Source: a virus
Length of the DNA stretch: 64,000 bases
Reading direction: 5' to 3' (one strand)
Virus record (IMG/VR): IMGVR_UViG_3300034117_002447
Coordinates: 124,001 to 188,000 of that record
The notes under the pieces were generated by a model. That model was not told where the DNA came from. It was given only the letters and a program-made list of their open reading frames with translations, and ran no database searches. The position numbers were made by a program, and so were the translations under genes. Positions 14,119 to 21,471 of this stretch are shown one piece after another (position 1 is the first letter of the stretch; each line of letters starts with the position of its first letter).

Positions 14119-15081
14119 ATGAGTAAAGTTAGAATATTATCAATAGACGGTGGTGGATTAAGAGGAATCGTTCCATTACTTATCCTTAAAGAAATTGAAA
14201 ATCAGCAAGGTAAAAAAATACACGAATTATTTGATGTCATAGTAGGTACCTCAACTGGCGGTATTATTGCATGCGGATTAACTTGTACGAAAGACGGAGT
14301 TAATCCTTATTTAACAATCGACCAGCTAATAGAACTTTACACAACTAAAGGTAATGTTATTTTCCCTTATAGTAAAAATATATTAGCTAAAGTAATTAGA
14401 GGAGTTAATTCAGTATTTAATCCTAAATTCTCTCCAAAAGGTTTAGACGGTTTATTGGAAAATTATTTTGGTGATATGATGATATCGCAATCACTAAAGC
14501 CTATCATCGTTAGTTCGTATGACCTAAAGAACAATGAAGTTATTATGTTTAAAACTAGAACTGCTAAATGGTCTAAAGAACGATTTGATGTTAGATTAAA
14601 AGATGTTTGTCGGGCTACGTCAGCCGCGCCGACCTACTTACCGTCATACGAAATGGTGTTTGATGGCAAAGACCGGATCTTAGTGGATGGTGGTGTTTAC
14701 ATTAACAATCCAGCAATGGCAGCAGTTGCTGAAGTTCTTAAAACAAGACCGGGTATTAAGATAGAAGATATTGAATGCTTATCGTTAGGCACCGGAAATC
14801 ATTCAGAATCGTTAGGTATTAAAACTGAAAGTTGGGGTATAGCTAATTGGGCACAACCTATAACAACAGTTATGATGCAAGCCTCTTCTAAATCAGTTGT
14901 TTACGAATGTCAACAAATATTAGAAAAGTATTTAAGAGTTCAATTAGAGATTGATGATGAAAAGAAAAGCGACATGTCAGATTCAAGACCGGCTACTACT
15001 CAATACATTGTTGATAAAGTAAATAAAGATATTATTAGTAATAAAAAAACAATGACTAATATTAAAAATTTCCTTAAATAA
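14119..15081 (+). CDS. Patatin-like phospholipase, 320 aa
   Basis: Patatin-family lipid acyl hydrolase with all catalytic elements: the oxyanion loop DGGGLRG (10-16), the nucleophile elbow GTSTGG (Ser45) and the aspartate of the DGG motif (Asp190). No signal peptide, so it should act on the inner face of host membranes. It starts an operon with the secreted nuclease (5-nt gap) behind a late motif, suggesting a role late in infection such as membrane damage at lysis or lipid remodelling. No nucleotide cyclase neighbours it, so a CBASS CapV role is unsupported. Confidence 0.92.
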   Translation: MSKVRILSIDGGGLRGIVPLLILKEIENQQGKKIHELFDVIVGTSTGGIIACGLTCTKDGVNPYLTIDQLIELYTTKGNVIFPYSKNILAKVIRGVNSVFNPKFSPKGLDGLLENYFGDMMISQSLKPIIVSSYDLKNNEVIMFKTRTAKWSKERFDVRLKDVCRATSAAPTYLPSYEMVFDGKDRILVDGGVYINNPAMAAVAEVLKTRPGIKIEDIECLSLGTGNHSESLGIKTESWGIANWAQPITTVMMQASSKSVVYECQQILEKYLRVQLEIDDEKKSDMSDSRPATTQYIVDKVNKDIISNKKTMTNIKNFLK

Positions 15082-15086
15082 AGAAT

Positions 15087-15740
15087 ATGAAAACCGTTAA
15101 ATTATTCATAGTATCACTAATTTTATTAATTACGGCTACTGGCTTTGTTCCAGAGCCAACTACTGTTAAATTAGAACACAAAGGCTATACTGCTTATTAT
15201 AGTAAGCAGTTACACTATTCTCTTAAGGTTGAATGGTGGGACACAAAAGCCCGTCTTGAATGTCCAGGCTCAAAGGTTGCACGCAAGGACAGATTCGCGC
15301 CAGATCCATTACTTCCAGCTGAAACTGATCTTATGGAAGATTATGTAGGTTCAGGAACCGATAGAGGTCACATGTGCCCGGCTGCAGATAACCAGTGCAG
15401 CCCAGTTCTACAAGAAGAGTGCTTCTACTTTTCAAACATGGCTCCTCAATACCATTCCTTAAATGCTGGAGACTGGAAAAGATTAGAGGTCCGAACCAGA
15501 GAACTTGCTAGCCAATACGATTCAGTTATGGTATGGTGCGGTTCAGTCGGAGCAGCCAAGAAAATTGGAACGACGTCAGTGCCGACTAAATGTTGGAAAG
15601 TTATTTTTATTAAGAGGACAAAAACGTTTGAGGCTTATATTTTTAATAATACACCCGACAAACCGGTGGGTCTTGATAAATGGAAGGTTAAACCAGCTGA
15701 TGTAGAGAAATTGACAGGATATAGGTTCAAGGTTAAGTAA
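15087..15740 (+). CDS. Secreted DNA/RNA non-specific endonuclease (DRGH family), 217 aa
   Basis: Endonuclease of the NUC1/Serratia type (beta-beta-alpha-metal). The motif TDRGHMCPAADN places the catalytic His95, and Asn117 in YFSNMAPQ is the metal ligand. An N-terminal hydrophobic segment (FIVSLILLITATGF) acts as signal peptide or anchor, so the nuclease acts outside the cytoplasm. It follows the patatin gene by 5 nt. Likely purpose: to degrade released nucleic acid or incoming DNA in the periplasm (inference). Confidence 0.92.
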   Translation: MKTVKLFIVSLILLITATGFVPEPTTVKLEHKGYTAYYSKQLHYSLKVEWWDTKARLECPGSKVARKDRFAPDPLLPAETDLMEDYVGSGTDRGHMCPAADNQCSPVLQEECFYFSNMAPQYHSLNAGDWKRLEVRTRELASQYDSVMVWCGSVGAAKKIGTTSVPTKCWKVIFIKRTKTFEAYIFNNTPDKPVGLDKWKVKPADVEKLTGYRFKVK

Positions 15741-15757
15741 TAATGAAACTGTGTTTG

Positions 15758-15766
15758 GATAAATAA
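15758..15766 (+). promoter_or_regulatory. Late promoter motif
   Basis: GGATAAATAATAAA, 19 nt before the ATG at 15786. Confidence 0.55.
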
Positions 15767-15785
15767 TAAAAAAACCAGATTACAA

Positions 15786-16382
15786 ATGGCAGACATCGCA
15801 CAACAATTTGCTGGATTACCAATTGAAGACCTTATTGTGTCTCCGATTGTAGGTATGGCAAAAGGGCAAGCAAAATTAAACGATGTAACGTGGAAATATA
15901 TTTCTGAAGTTGCATTCGTAACAGACAAAGACGGCAAAACTCAAGCTCGTTCTTTGGATGTAGAAATGAACCGAGTTGTTACTGACGGTACAACCGGCGA
16001 ACAAACAGTTCAAACTTTATACTCAAAGGTTCCTATGTTACCTTTAGTTCCACTTCCTTCATTAGCTATCACATCAGCTGATATTGAATTCTCAATGGAA
16101 GTAAAAACTTCTGAAGTAGACAAATCAAGCACTGATACTGAATCTTCAATTCAAGCTTCTGCTTCTGGCGGATTCTGGGGAATGAAGTACTCGGTGAGCA
16201 TGGCTGGTAAAGTTGCGACTCACAAAGAGAACACACGTAGCACAGATAACTCTGCAAAGTACAATGTAAAAGTACACGCTGAGCAATTACCTGCAACTGA
16301 AGGTATGTTAAAGCTTTCTGACTATTTGACTCAAATGTTAGAGCCAACTTTAATTCCTCTTACGGCTGATCCAAACAAGTAA
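15786..16382 (+). CDS. DUF2589 family protein, 198 aa
   Basis: Starts MADIAQQFAGLPIEDLI, followed by the family hallmarks: PIVGMAKGQAKL, a middle strand block, then VPMLPLVPLPSLAITSADIEFSMEV. The DUF2589 family is of unknown function and is found in bacteria and phages. No signal peptide. It starts a late rightward operon with a second DUF2589 protein after a terminator. A virion-associated role is possible. Confidence 0.8.
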   Translation: MADIAQQFAGLPIEDLIVSPIVGMAKGQAKLNDVTWKYISEVAFVTDKDGKTQARSLDVEMNRVVTDGTTGEQTVQTLYSKVPMLPLVPLPSLAITSADIEFSMEVKTSEVDKSSTDTESSIQASASGGFWGMKYSVSMAGKVATHKENTRSTDNSAKYNVKVHAEQLPATEGMLKLSDYLTQMLEPTLIPLTADPNK

Positions 16383-16409
16383 TCAGTAATCGGACAATAA
16401 ACCCCTAAG

Positions 16410-16436
16410 GAGACCAGTTTATCTGGTCTCTTTTTT
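16410..16436 (+). terminator. Rho-independent terminator
   Basis: Stem GAGACCAG / CTGGTCTC followed by TTTTTT. Confidence 0.85.
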
Positions 16437-16458
16437 GTTTAAACCGATTCAGCTTGAG

Positions 16459-16469
16459 TAGTATAATTA
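16459..16469 (+). promoter_or_regulatory. TAGTATAATTA promoter-like element
   Basis: Plus-strand TAGTATAATTA, 20 nt before the ATG at 16490, after a terminator. Confidence 0.4.
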
Positions 16470-16489
16470 TTAATACAAATCGCACAACT

Positions 16490-17203
16490 ATGGCTAAAAT
16501 TAATCTAGAAGAATTACTCGGCGGTCTACAAGAAGCAGCGTTAATCGTTCTCGGTATTCAGGAAAGACAACACATTAATACTATTTCAAAGTACTTTACA
16601 CCGGAAGGCGAACCTCTGACTAAAACATTTTTGCTCGGAGACAAGACCTTGGAAATTCCTCTCTATATCTTAGCTGACCATTCGTCAATGGGACTAGAAG
16701 AACTGGAAATAGACTTTGATATCAGATTACTTGCATCAGACGATAAGACACCATCCAGTCTTAAAGAGAATATTTTACCGATTTTTAAGAAGATTGAGGA
16801 TCAAACTATTCGTGGAGTTCAAGAGGCTCTAGTTAAATTAGGAGAGCCATATAAGACTCTACTTGGGAAAACCGGCGCCAAGAAGAATGGAGTTGACGGA
16901 GTTATTGGCCCAAAATGTAGAGAAGCCCTAATGCGTTACCAATTAAAAAACAGGATTCCGCAGACTGGTGAAGCAGACGACGAGACTTGCAAACTGCTTG
17001 GAGTCTCAACTGCGTCTGACTACACGCATACTGTAACCAATATTTCAGTTGACAGTAATGCACCAAACTCTGATAGCAAAGCTGGCATGGCAACCGTGAA
17101 AGTTAAATTCAAAAAGGACGAAAAACCTGAAGCCGTTTCCAGACTGGTTGAGATGTTAATTCAAAAATTAGATGATGTAGGTCATACTGACAAAACCTCT
17201 TAA
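16490..17203 (+). CDS. DUF2589-related protein with peptidoglycan-binding domain, 237 aa
   Basis: The ATG at 16490 (MAKINLEELLGGLQEAAL) is chosen; the frame opens 36 nt upstream but inside the promoter. Residues 1-100 follow the DUF2589 pattern (LEIPLYILADHSSMGLEELE). Residues about 110-175 are a PG_binding_1 domain (VQEALVKLG, NGVDGVIGPKCREALMRYQ). The combination is unusual. It is followed 1 nt later by a zinc-ribbon protein. Confidence 0.75.
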   Translation: MAKINLEELLGGLQEAALIVLGIQERQHINTISKYFTPEGEPLTKTFLLGDKTLEIPLYILADHSSMGLEELEIDFDIRLLASDDKTPSSLKENILPIFKKIEDQTIRGVQEALVKLGEPYKTLLGKTGAKKNGVDGVIGPKCREALMRYQLKNRIPQTGEADDETCKLLGVSTASDYTHTVTNISVDSNAPNSDSKAGMATVKVKFKKDEKPEAVSRLVEMLIQKLDDVGHTDKTS

Positions 17204-17204
17204 T

Positions 17205-17408
17205 ATGGCATTACCTTGTCCAGCATGTAGAACTCCATTAGGTATCGACCTACAATTCATAATGCAACATCCTGTATCGGTTTGCCCGAACTGTCAAGTT
17301 ATATTAGACTTCACAGTAAACGATGAGATCAAGGGCAAGTTTAACGCAGCAATGGCCGAGATCGAAGATATTAAGAAGCGGTACAAGAGCATTGCAAAAT
17401 TCGGCTAA
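17205..17408 (+). CDS. Zinc-ribbon protein, 67 aa
   Basis: Two CxxC pairs (CPAC at residue 5, CPNC at about 29) form a zinc ribbon, followed by a coiled-coil-like helix. Its ATG is 1 nt past the stop of the DUF2589/PG-binding gene, so the two are translationally linked. Confidence 0.75.
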   Translation: MALPCPACRTPLGIDLQFIMQHPVSVCPNCQVILDFTVNDEIKGKFNAAMAEIEDIKKRYKSIAKFG

Positions 17409-17497
17409 TATTTGGTTACTGTAACCAGTACAGTCACTCACTAGATCACACTGGCCACACCCAAACCTTTCCCATAATATTCTAATCACATAAAAAA

Positions 17498-17530
17498 ATC
17501 CGAGATCGGTAGCGACACTTTTCTCGGATT
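17498..17530. terminator. Bidirectional terminator
   Basis: Stem ATCCGAGA / TCTCGGAT with A- and T-runs on either side, between convergent genes. Confidence 0.75.
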
Positions 17531-17569
17531 TTGTGTTACTTGCGTAACTTTACGGTCCTAAGTCCGTTA

Positions 17570-17758
17570 TTAGTGTTGATAATCGTCTTCGTAATCTTCT
17601 TCGTCTTCTTCTGCTTCACAATGTTCTTTACAATCAGAGCAAATATCGCCCATCATAATAGGAGCACCGCAACAGTTTGAAGTCTCACCAGAGAAAGCAT
17701 CACTTGGATCCCAGCTCTCGTTTACGAATTTCGTAAAACTGTTAACTAAATTTTTCAT
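17570..17758 (-). CDS. Capsid-targeted mini zinc-finger protein, 62 aa
   Basis: N-terminus MKNLVNSFTKFVNE|S fits the packaged-protein peptide. The rest has a zinc-finger-like cluster (CCGAPIMMGDICSDC, HC) and an extremely acidic tail (EEDEEDYEDDY). It lies 20 nt downstream of the 153-aa capsid-targeted gene and likely shares its late promoter. DNA mimicry or binding to a basic partner is conceivable but not shown. Confidence 0.65.
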   Translation of the reverse strand: MKNLVNSFTKFVNESWDPSDAFSGETSNCCGAPIMMGDICSDCKEHCEAEEDEEDYEDDYQH

Positions 17759-17778
17759 GTTACCAGAGTTGATATTTT

Positions 17779-18240
17779 TTAAGGTTCGTACTCTTCAGAG
17801 GTCTCATCATCTGCTAACCCTAAGGCTTCAGAATTAAAGTTGTCCCAAGCTTTAATAGAGTCTTTCATTGTCTTATTAAGTTCAACTAATTCGCTCTTTA
17901 ATGTCTCGACCTTTGTTTTATCAGCCTCTTCGACTGGACTCTTACGAATCTCATTAGGAATTTCTAAAAATTCTTCTTGTTTCTTTTTAAAGGCTTTAAT
18001 TGCATCTCTTCTAGCTGTGTCTAGTTCTTGATACTTTTCAATTTCTGATTCGGCTGTGTCGTCTTCAACCGGAGCCTCTGCTGGAATCCCGGCATCAACT
18101 GGAGTCTCAGCTGGAACTTCTGCAACCGGTTCCGCTGGAACTTCTGCTGGAGCTTCAACTGGAGCGTCTGGTGTTACCGGCGTATCAACTGCCTCTAGTT
18201 TCTCAGATTCATCAAGCCATTGTTGATATTTATGAATCAT
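17779..18240 (-). CDS. Capsid-targeted Pro/Ala/Glu-repeat coiled-coil protein, 153 aa
   Basis: N-terminus MIHKYQQWLDE|S fits the packaged-protein peptide. Residues 20-65 are an extended repeat of PVEAPAEVPAE type. Residues 70-140 form a charged helix, probably a coiled coil. No catalytic motif. Preceded by a late motif, which is back to back with that of the rightward protease gene. Confidence 0.7.
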   Translation of the reverse strand: MIHKYQQWLDESEKLEAVDTPVTPDAPVEAPAEVPAEPVAEVPAETPVDAGIPAEAPVEDDTAESEIEKYQELDTARRDAIKAFKKKQEEFLEIPNEIRKSPVEEADKTKVETLKSELVELNKTMKDSIKAWDNFNSEALGLADDETSEEYEP

Positions 18241-18257
18241 TACTTATGATTTTCTTG

Positions 18258-18266
18258 TTATTTATC
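18258..18266 (-). promoter_or_regulatory. Late promoter motif
   Basis: Minus-strand GATAAATAA, 17 nt before the ATG at 18240. It lies 9 nt from the divergent motif at 18276. Confidence 0.55.
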
Positions 18267-18275
18267 TGCGCTTGG

Positions 18276-18284
18276 GATAAATAA
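18276..18284 (+). promoter_or_regulatory. Late promoter motif
   Basis: GGATAAATAAACC, only 7 nt before the ATG at 18292, implying a nearly leaderless message. Confidence 0.55.
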
Positions 18285-18291
18285 ACCTGTA

Positions 18292-19089
18292 ATGAAACTT
18301 TTATCAACATATAGCGATTGGTTAAATGAAAATCATAATCCAAGACCCCTAAGGAAGTTAACGGAACTTGATATTAACAGAAAATTCGGACGTAATCCAC
18401 AAACTGGAGATAAGTACGAAACTGAGCTATTTCCAATGTTTAGAAGACTAAAACCTCGAATTGAGGCTCTGTCTAAAAAACCTAGCCTTGAAGAATGGTT
18501 CGCAATGATGCAGAATTCAGATAATCAATTTTACTCAATGGTTCAGGCAGATACACTTGCCCAGCCAGACGTCAGAGAATTATGGAGAGACTTAACTGGT
18601 CAACGTGCTTCAAAAATGAAGAAGTATAACTTATCTGAAAGCGCAGAGGATGCGGTTTGGAAAAGCGAAATTGATCCCGAATGGACAGTCATTGTTCTTT
18701 TCTCGGACGATGAGCTCTATGCAAAAGTTGCAAAAATATTTGATAGCTTAGGAATTGCTTTCGCTGATATGGTTTCAAAAACAATATTCGTCGATGGACA
18801 GGAAGTTGAGTCTCAGAATCTAGGAGACGACCATCTGTTGGCAATCGAAGCACATGAAATTTCGCATTCACTACTAAATCACGGAGGCTCTGACCGAGGA
18901 ATGGCAGCTTACGACGAGAGACAGGAGAGAGAAGCTGACTGGTTAGCTATCCGAATCCTAGAGAATTTAGGATACGGTGAAGCTTCTGCAATTTTAGAGA
19001 AACGATATAACGAATACTATGACGAGCAATCGTCAGAACTTGAGAACACAGACACACTTGAAGTGGCACTTCAAGATTACGTCAACTAA
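18292..19089 (+). CDS. Capsid-targeted zinc metalloprotease (ImmA/IrrE-like), 265 aa
   Basis: N-terminus MKLLSTYSDWLNE|N is nearly the same as in the two OmpA-like proteins. Residues 188-192 are HEISH, a zincin HExxH motif, and EREAD at 212-216 supplies the likely third zinc ligand in the arrangement seen in ImmA/IrrE-type peptidases. Family members cleave repressors or act on host regulators. A late-expressed, packaged protease could act on host proteins as the DNA enters, or on the head itself; neither is shown. The small membrane protein at 19097 follows 7 nt downstream. Confidence 0.8.
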   Translation: MKLLSTYSDWLNENHNPRPLRKLTELDINRKFGRNPQTGDKYETELFPMFRRLKPRIEALSKKPSLEEWFAMMQNSDNQFYSMVQADTLAQPDVRELWRDLTGQRASKMKKYNLSESAEDAVWKSEIDPEWTVIVLFSDDELYAKVAKIFDSLGIAFADMVSKTIFVDGQEVESQNLGDDHLLAIEAHEISHSLLNHGGSDRGMAAYDERQEREADWLAIRILENLGYGEASAILEKRYNEYYDEQSSELENTDTLEVALQDYVN

Positions 19090-19096
19090 AAAAATC

Positions 19097-19405
19097 ATGG
19101 CTAATATGAAAATTCAAAATCTCGGAGACATTAAGAAGTTTTCATTCGGTGAAATGACATCAAACGACAGCGGTAAAACATCTGGAACATCAAGCGCTGG
19201 ACTTTACATCATTTTTATTGGAGGAATCTGTTTTTTTCTAGGTTGCATTGACAAAATGTTTATAGACAAGTCTATTGACATTATTAATCAATCAGTAATG
19301 TTCACTACAATTGGAGCAGCTCTACTTGGAGTTAAGAACATAGTTAATGGGAAAAAGGTTAAGGCTAAAGAAGAACCTACTTCACCTGAACCTTTAAATT
19401 CTTAA
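19097..19405 (+). CDS. Two-TM membrane protein, 102 aa
   Basis: The ATG at 19097 (MANMKIQNLGDIKKF) is chosen because the longer frame overlaps the protease gene. Two hydrophobic helices: about residues 34-50 (LYIIFIGGICFFLGCI) and 68-82 (VMFTTIGAALLGV). No family is recognised. Same operon as the protease. Confidence 0.65.
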   Translation: MANMKIQNLGDIKKFSFGEMTSNDSGKTSGTSSAGLYIIFIGGICFFLGCIDKMFIDKSIDIINQSVMFTTIGAALLGVKNIVNGKKVKAKEEPTSPEPLNS

Positions 19406-19414
19406 TTTAAAAAG

Positions 19415-19437
19415 CAATCGCCCCAATGGGGCGATTG
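19415..19437. terminator. Terminator between convergent genes
   Basis: Perfect 10-bp stem CAATCGCCCC / GGGGCGATTG. The T-run is better on the minus strand. Confidence 0.7.
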
Positions 19438-19447
19438 TTGTGTGAAG

Positions 19448-19636
19448 TCATTTGATATGACCAGTAATCTCTTTGTAATACGCCCATAACTCTTGGCACT
19501 TTTCGTATTCTTCCTTGCTTTCCAAGTACTTAATTATATCTAGGACTTCATTCCAGTAGGCGGATGTGATTCCTTTTTTATCGACATCTTTATACTTTCT
19601 AGTCCATTCTCTCTCGTTTGCTATATCGATTGCCAT
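19448..19636 (-). CDS. Hypothetical helical protein, 62 aa
   Basis: Starts MAIDIANEREWTRKYK. The gene overlaps the 3' end of the deacetylase gene by 38 nt in another frame and is presumably translated by coupling. Charged and helical, with no family recognised. Confidence 0.6.
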   Translation of the reverse strand: MAIDIANEREWTRKYKDVDKKGITSAYWNEVLDIIKYLESKEEYEKCQELWAYYKEITGHIK

Positions 19637-20594
19637 GACTGTACCCGAATTTTTGGCGAGGCTGTACCTCTATAGTATATTTAACCTTGGATCCAAGTAA
19701 TTCAGTAATGCATTCAACGAAATCCGCTGTGTGTAGACTTAGAACAGAGTCGTAATGGTCATCCCGATAACCTCCAAAAAGAGCACATGAAACCGGTAGA
19801 GGTTTTCCCAATAATTCGTCCATTTCTTTTACCCATCTCCAAAAAAGAGTAGAGCAAGCAACCCAATAATCAGTTTCGCATTGGCTTCCTAAGTTGTCAT
19901 CTGCATGAGAATCCGCTCCGTGACACCAAACAACATAGCCAATTTTACCGGCAAGGATCGCCGCCTTTGTTCGTTCCAACCAAATTGCCAAATCTTCTAA
20001 GTATCGATCATCATGGCCTATTGGATTAATATTGAAATCTCTAGGAACTGCCTTATTTAAGTCTTTGCAAAAAGTTCGGCTGTCCTCAATTGAATTTCCG
20101 AAATGACCGTCAAGATCAAAGTACGCTCCGCTTAATCCAAACTCTTCGTATATTTTAAGTGATGCAATTACCTGTCCACTAAACGTACAGAAACCGCTGC
20201 CTCCGCTTGGGCGAGCATGGTGAAATCCACTGGTTGGGCTGAAGCTTACTTGATCTGGATTTACGATTGAATTTCTGATCGCTGAGTACAACGAAGAGTT
20301 TGTGTATCTTATTGATTCAGCGAATTGAGGTGACCAAGACAATCCATTAGAACAGTATCGACCCCTTCCTTTGAAAAAGTCTTTCACGTAACTTTTTTCA
20401 TGGGCAATTCTGAAATCAGCATTCGAATATGGATTAAACTCTGAAGTAATTTCAAAATTATCAATTAGTCCGTGCATTTCAAGGTATTCCAATAAAAGCT
20501 TAGGCTTTAATGGAGACTTGCTGTAATTTGAAGTTTTATCGTTTTGTAAAACCTGCTTTGGATTATAAAACGTCTTTATTTTAGTAGATCGCAT
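19599..20594 (-). CDS. Histone deacetylase-like amidohydrolase, 331 aa
   Basis: Zinc-dependent deacetylase of the HDAC / acetylpolyamine amidohydrolase / AcuC superfamily. The catalytic set is complete: the His dyad (His125-His126 in GFHHARPSGG), the zinc ligands Asp162 and His164 (YFDLDGHFGN) and Asp228 (CHGADSHADDNLG), and the transition-state Tyr276 (FGGYRDD). Typical substrates are acetyl-lysine or acetylated polyamines. No signal peptide, so it acts in the cytoplasm. It has a TATATTTA-type promoter at 20610 and no obvious metabolic partner. Confidence 0.9.
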   Translation of the reverse strand: MRSTKIKTFYNPKQVLQNDKTSNYSKSPLKPKLLLEYLEMHGLIDNFEITSEFNPYSNADFRIAHEKSYVKDFFKGRGRYCSNGLSWSPQFAESIRYTNSSLYSAIRNSIVNPDQVSFSPTSGFHHARPSGGSGFCTFSGQVIASLKIYEEFGLSGAYFDLDGHFGNSIEDSRTFCKDLNKAVPRDFNINPIGHDDRYLEDLAIWLERTKAAILAGKIGYVVWCHGADSHADDNLGSQCETDYWVACSTLFWRWVKEMDELLGKPLPVSCALFGGYRDDHYDSVLSLHTADFVECITELLGSKVKYTIEVQPRQKFGYSHGNRYSKRERMD

Positions 20595-20609
20595 AATTAG
20601 GTCTTTTGT

Positions 20610-20650
20610 TAAATATAATATACCAAAAAAGCCCGATTAATATCAGGCTT
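20610..20650 (-). promoter_or_regulatory. Terminator followed by early-type promoter
   Basis: Minus-strand stem AAGCCTGAT / ATCGGGCTT (20629-20650) with a T-run ends the gene at 20679. TATATTTA at 20610-20617 follows directly, 15 nt before the deacetylase ATG. Confidence 0.6.
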
Positions 20651-20678
20651 TCTGTATTCTACCAATAGACTTCGTGAA

Positions 20679-21389
20679 TTAGCTTCGAATATTCTTATTT
20701 TTAAAAAAATCGTCCAAGTCTTCCATGTGCTCGAATAGTTCAGTTGAACTAAGTGGAGGTAAATTATCCAGGTCAGATTTTGGAAAAACGCCAGTAACAA
20801 ATGAATAAGTGGTTAACTCATTCGCTAGGGTTCTGATAAAATCAAAAAGGCTCCAGCTCGTAATTCCACCGAACTGCGATTCCATAGATTCGTCAACGTA
20901 CTCAAGAAGATCATCGATGACCAGAGGCTTGTCTAATAGCTGGGTGATTGATATTTCGTGGATGCTGATGAATTCATCTTCATCAGAGCCTTCATCGCCA
21001 GATTCATCTAGTGCCATCAGAGTAGGATACGCGTCAAGTTCAGCATCTTCCTCGTCGAGTGGCTTAACTTGGCCGACCCACAACATACAAATTAAACCAA
21101 CCTCTTCAATTGAGTCTTCACGGTCCGCTCCAAATAATGAATCTAGTAGACCCTCAAATGAAACTGTTTTTAGATAATTAATAAAAACAAAATTAATTTG
21201 TTCAGCGTAAGGTTTTAATAGAGTAAGTACCTCCCGAATGGTTACACCTTCCTCAACGAATACTTCGTACGGTAAGTACCAAGTAATAGGTAATTCAGAT
21301 TTGGAAATATCTCGGTCTTGCCAGTCTTCTGCCGTTTCATCCCAGAAGGAGACTTGAATGGATTTCTTATGGAATGTGATCTTTTGCAT
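20679..21389 (-). CDS. Hypothetical acidic protein, 236 aa
   Basis: Starts MQKITFHKKSIQVSFWDE. Strongly acidic, with a low-complexity stretch (DESGDEGSDEDEF) at about 130 and a helical C-terminus ending in FFKNKNIRS. No family is recognised. A single-gene unit followed by a terminator. Confidence 0.7.
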   Translation of the reverse strand: MQKITFHKKSIQVSFWDETAEDWQDRDISKSELPITWYLPYEVFVEEGVTIREVLTLLKPYAEQINFVFINYLKTVSFEGLLDSLFGADREDSIEEVGLICMLWVGQVKPLDEEDAELDAYPTLMALDESGDEGSDEDEFISIHEISITQLLDKPLVIDDLLEYVDESMESQFGGITSWSLFDFIRTLANELTTYSFVTGVFPKSDLDNLPPLSSTELFEHMEDLDDFFKNKNIRS

Positions 21390-21438
21390 AATTTCGTTTT
21401 GTTTATCTATTTTACTACATTAGTACCACCGGATTCAT

Positions 21439-21448
21439 GAATAAATAA
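21439..21448 (+). promoter_or_regulatory. Late promoter motif
   Basis: GAATAAATAACTC, 23 nt before the ATG at 21472. Confidence 0.5.
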
Positions 21449-21471
21449 CTCAAAGAAATTTTTATTACATT

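Noticed and set aside
14119-15740. CBASS-type defence (CapV patatin plus nuclease)
   Set aside because: No cyclic nucleotide synthetase or ubiquitin-like partner is nearby, and the nuclease is exported and in a late operon.
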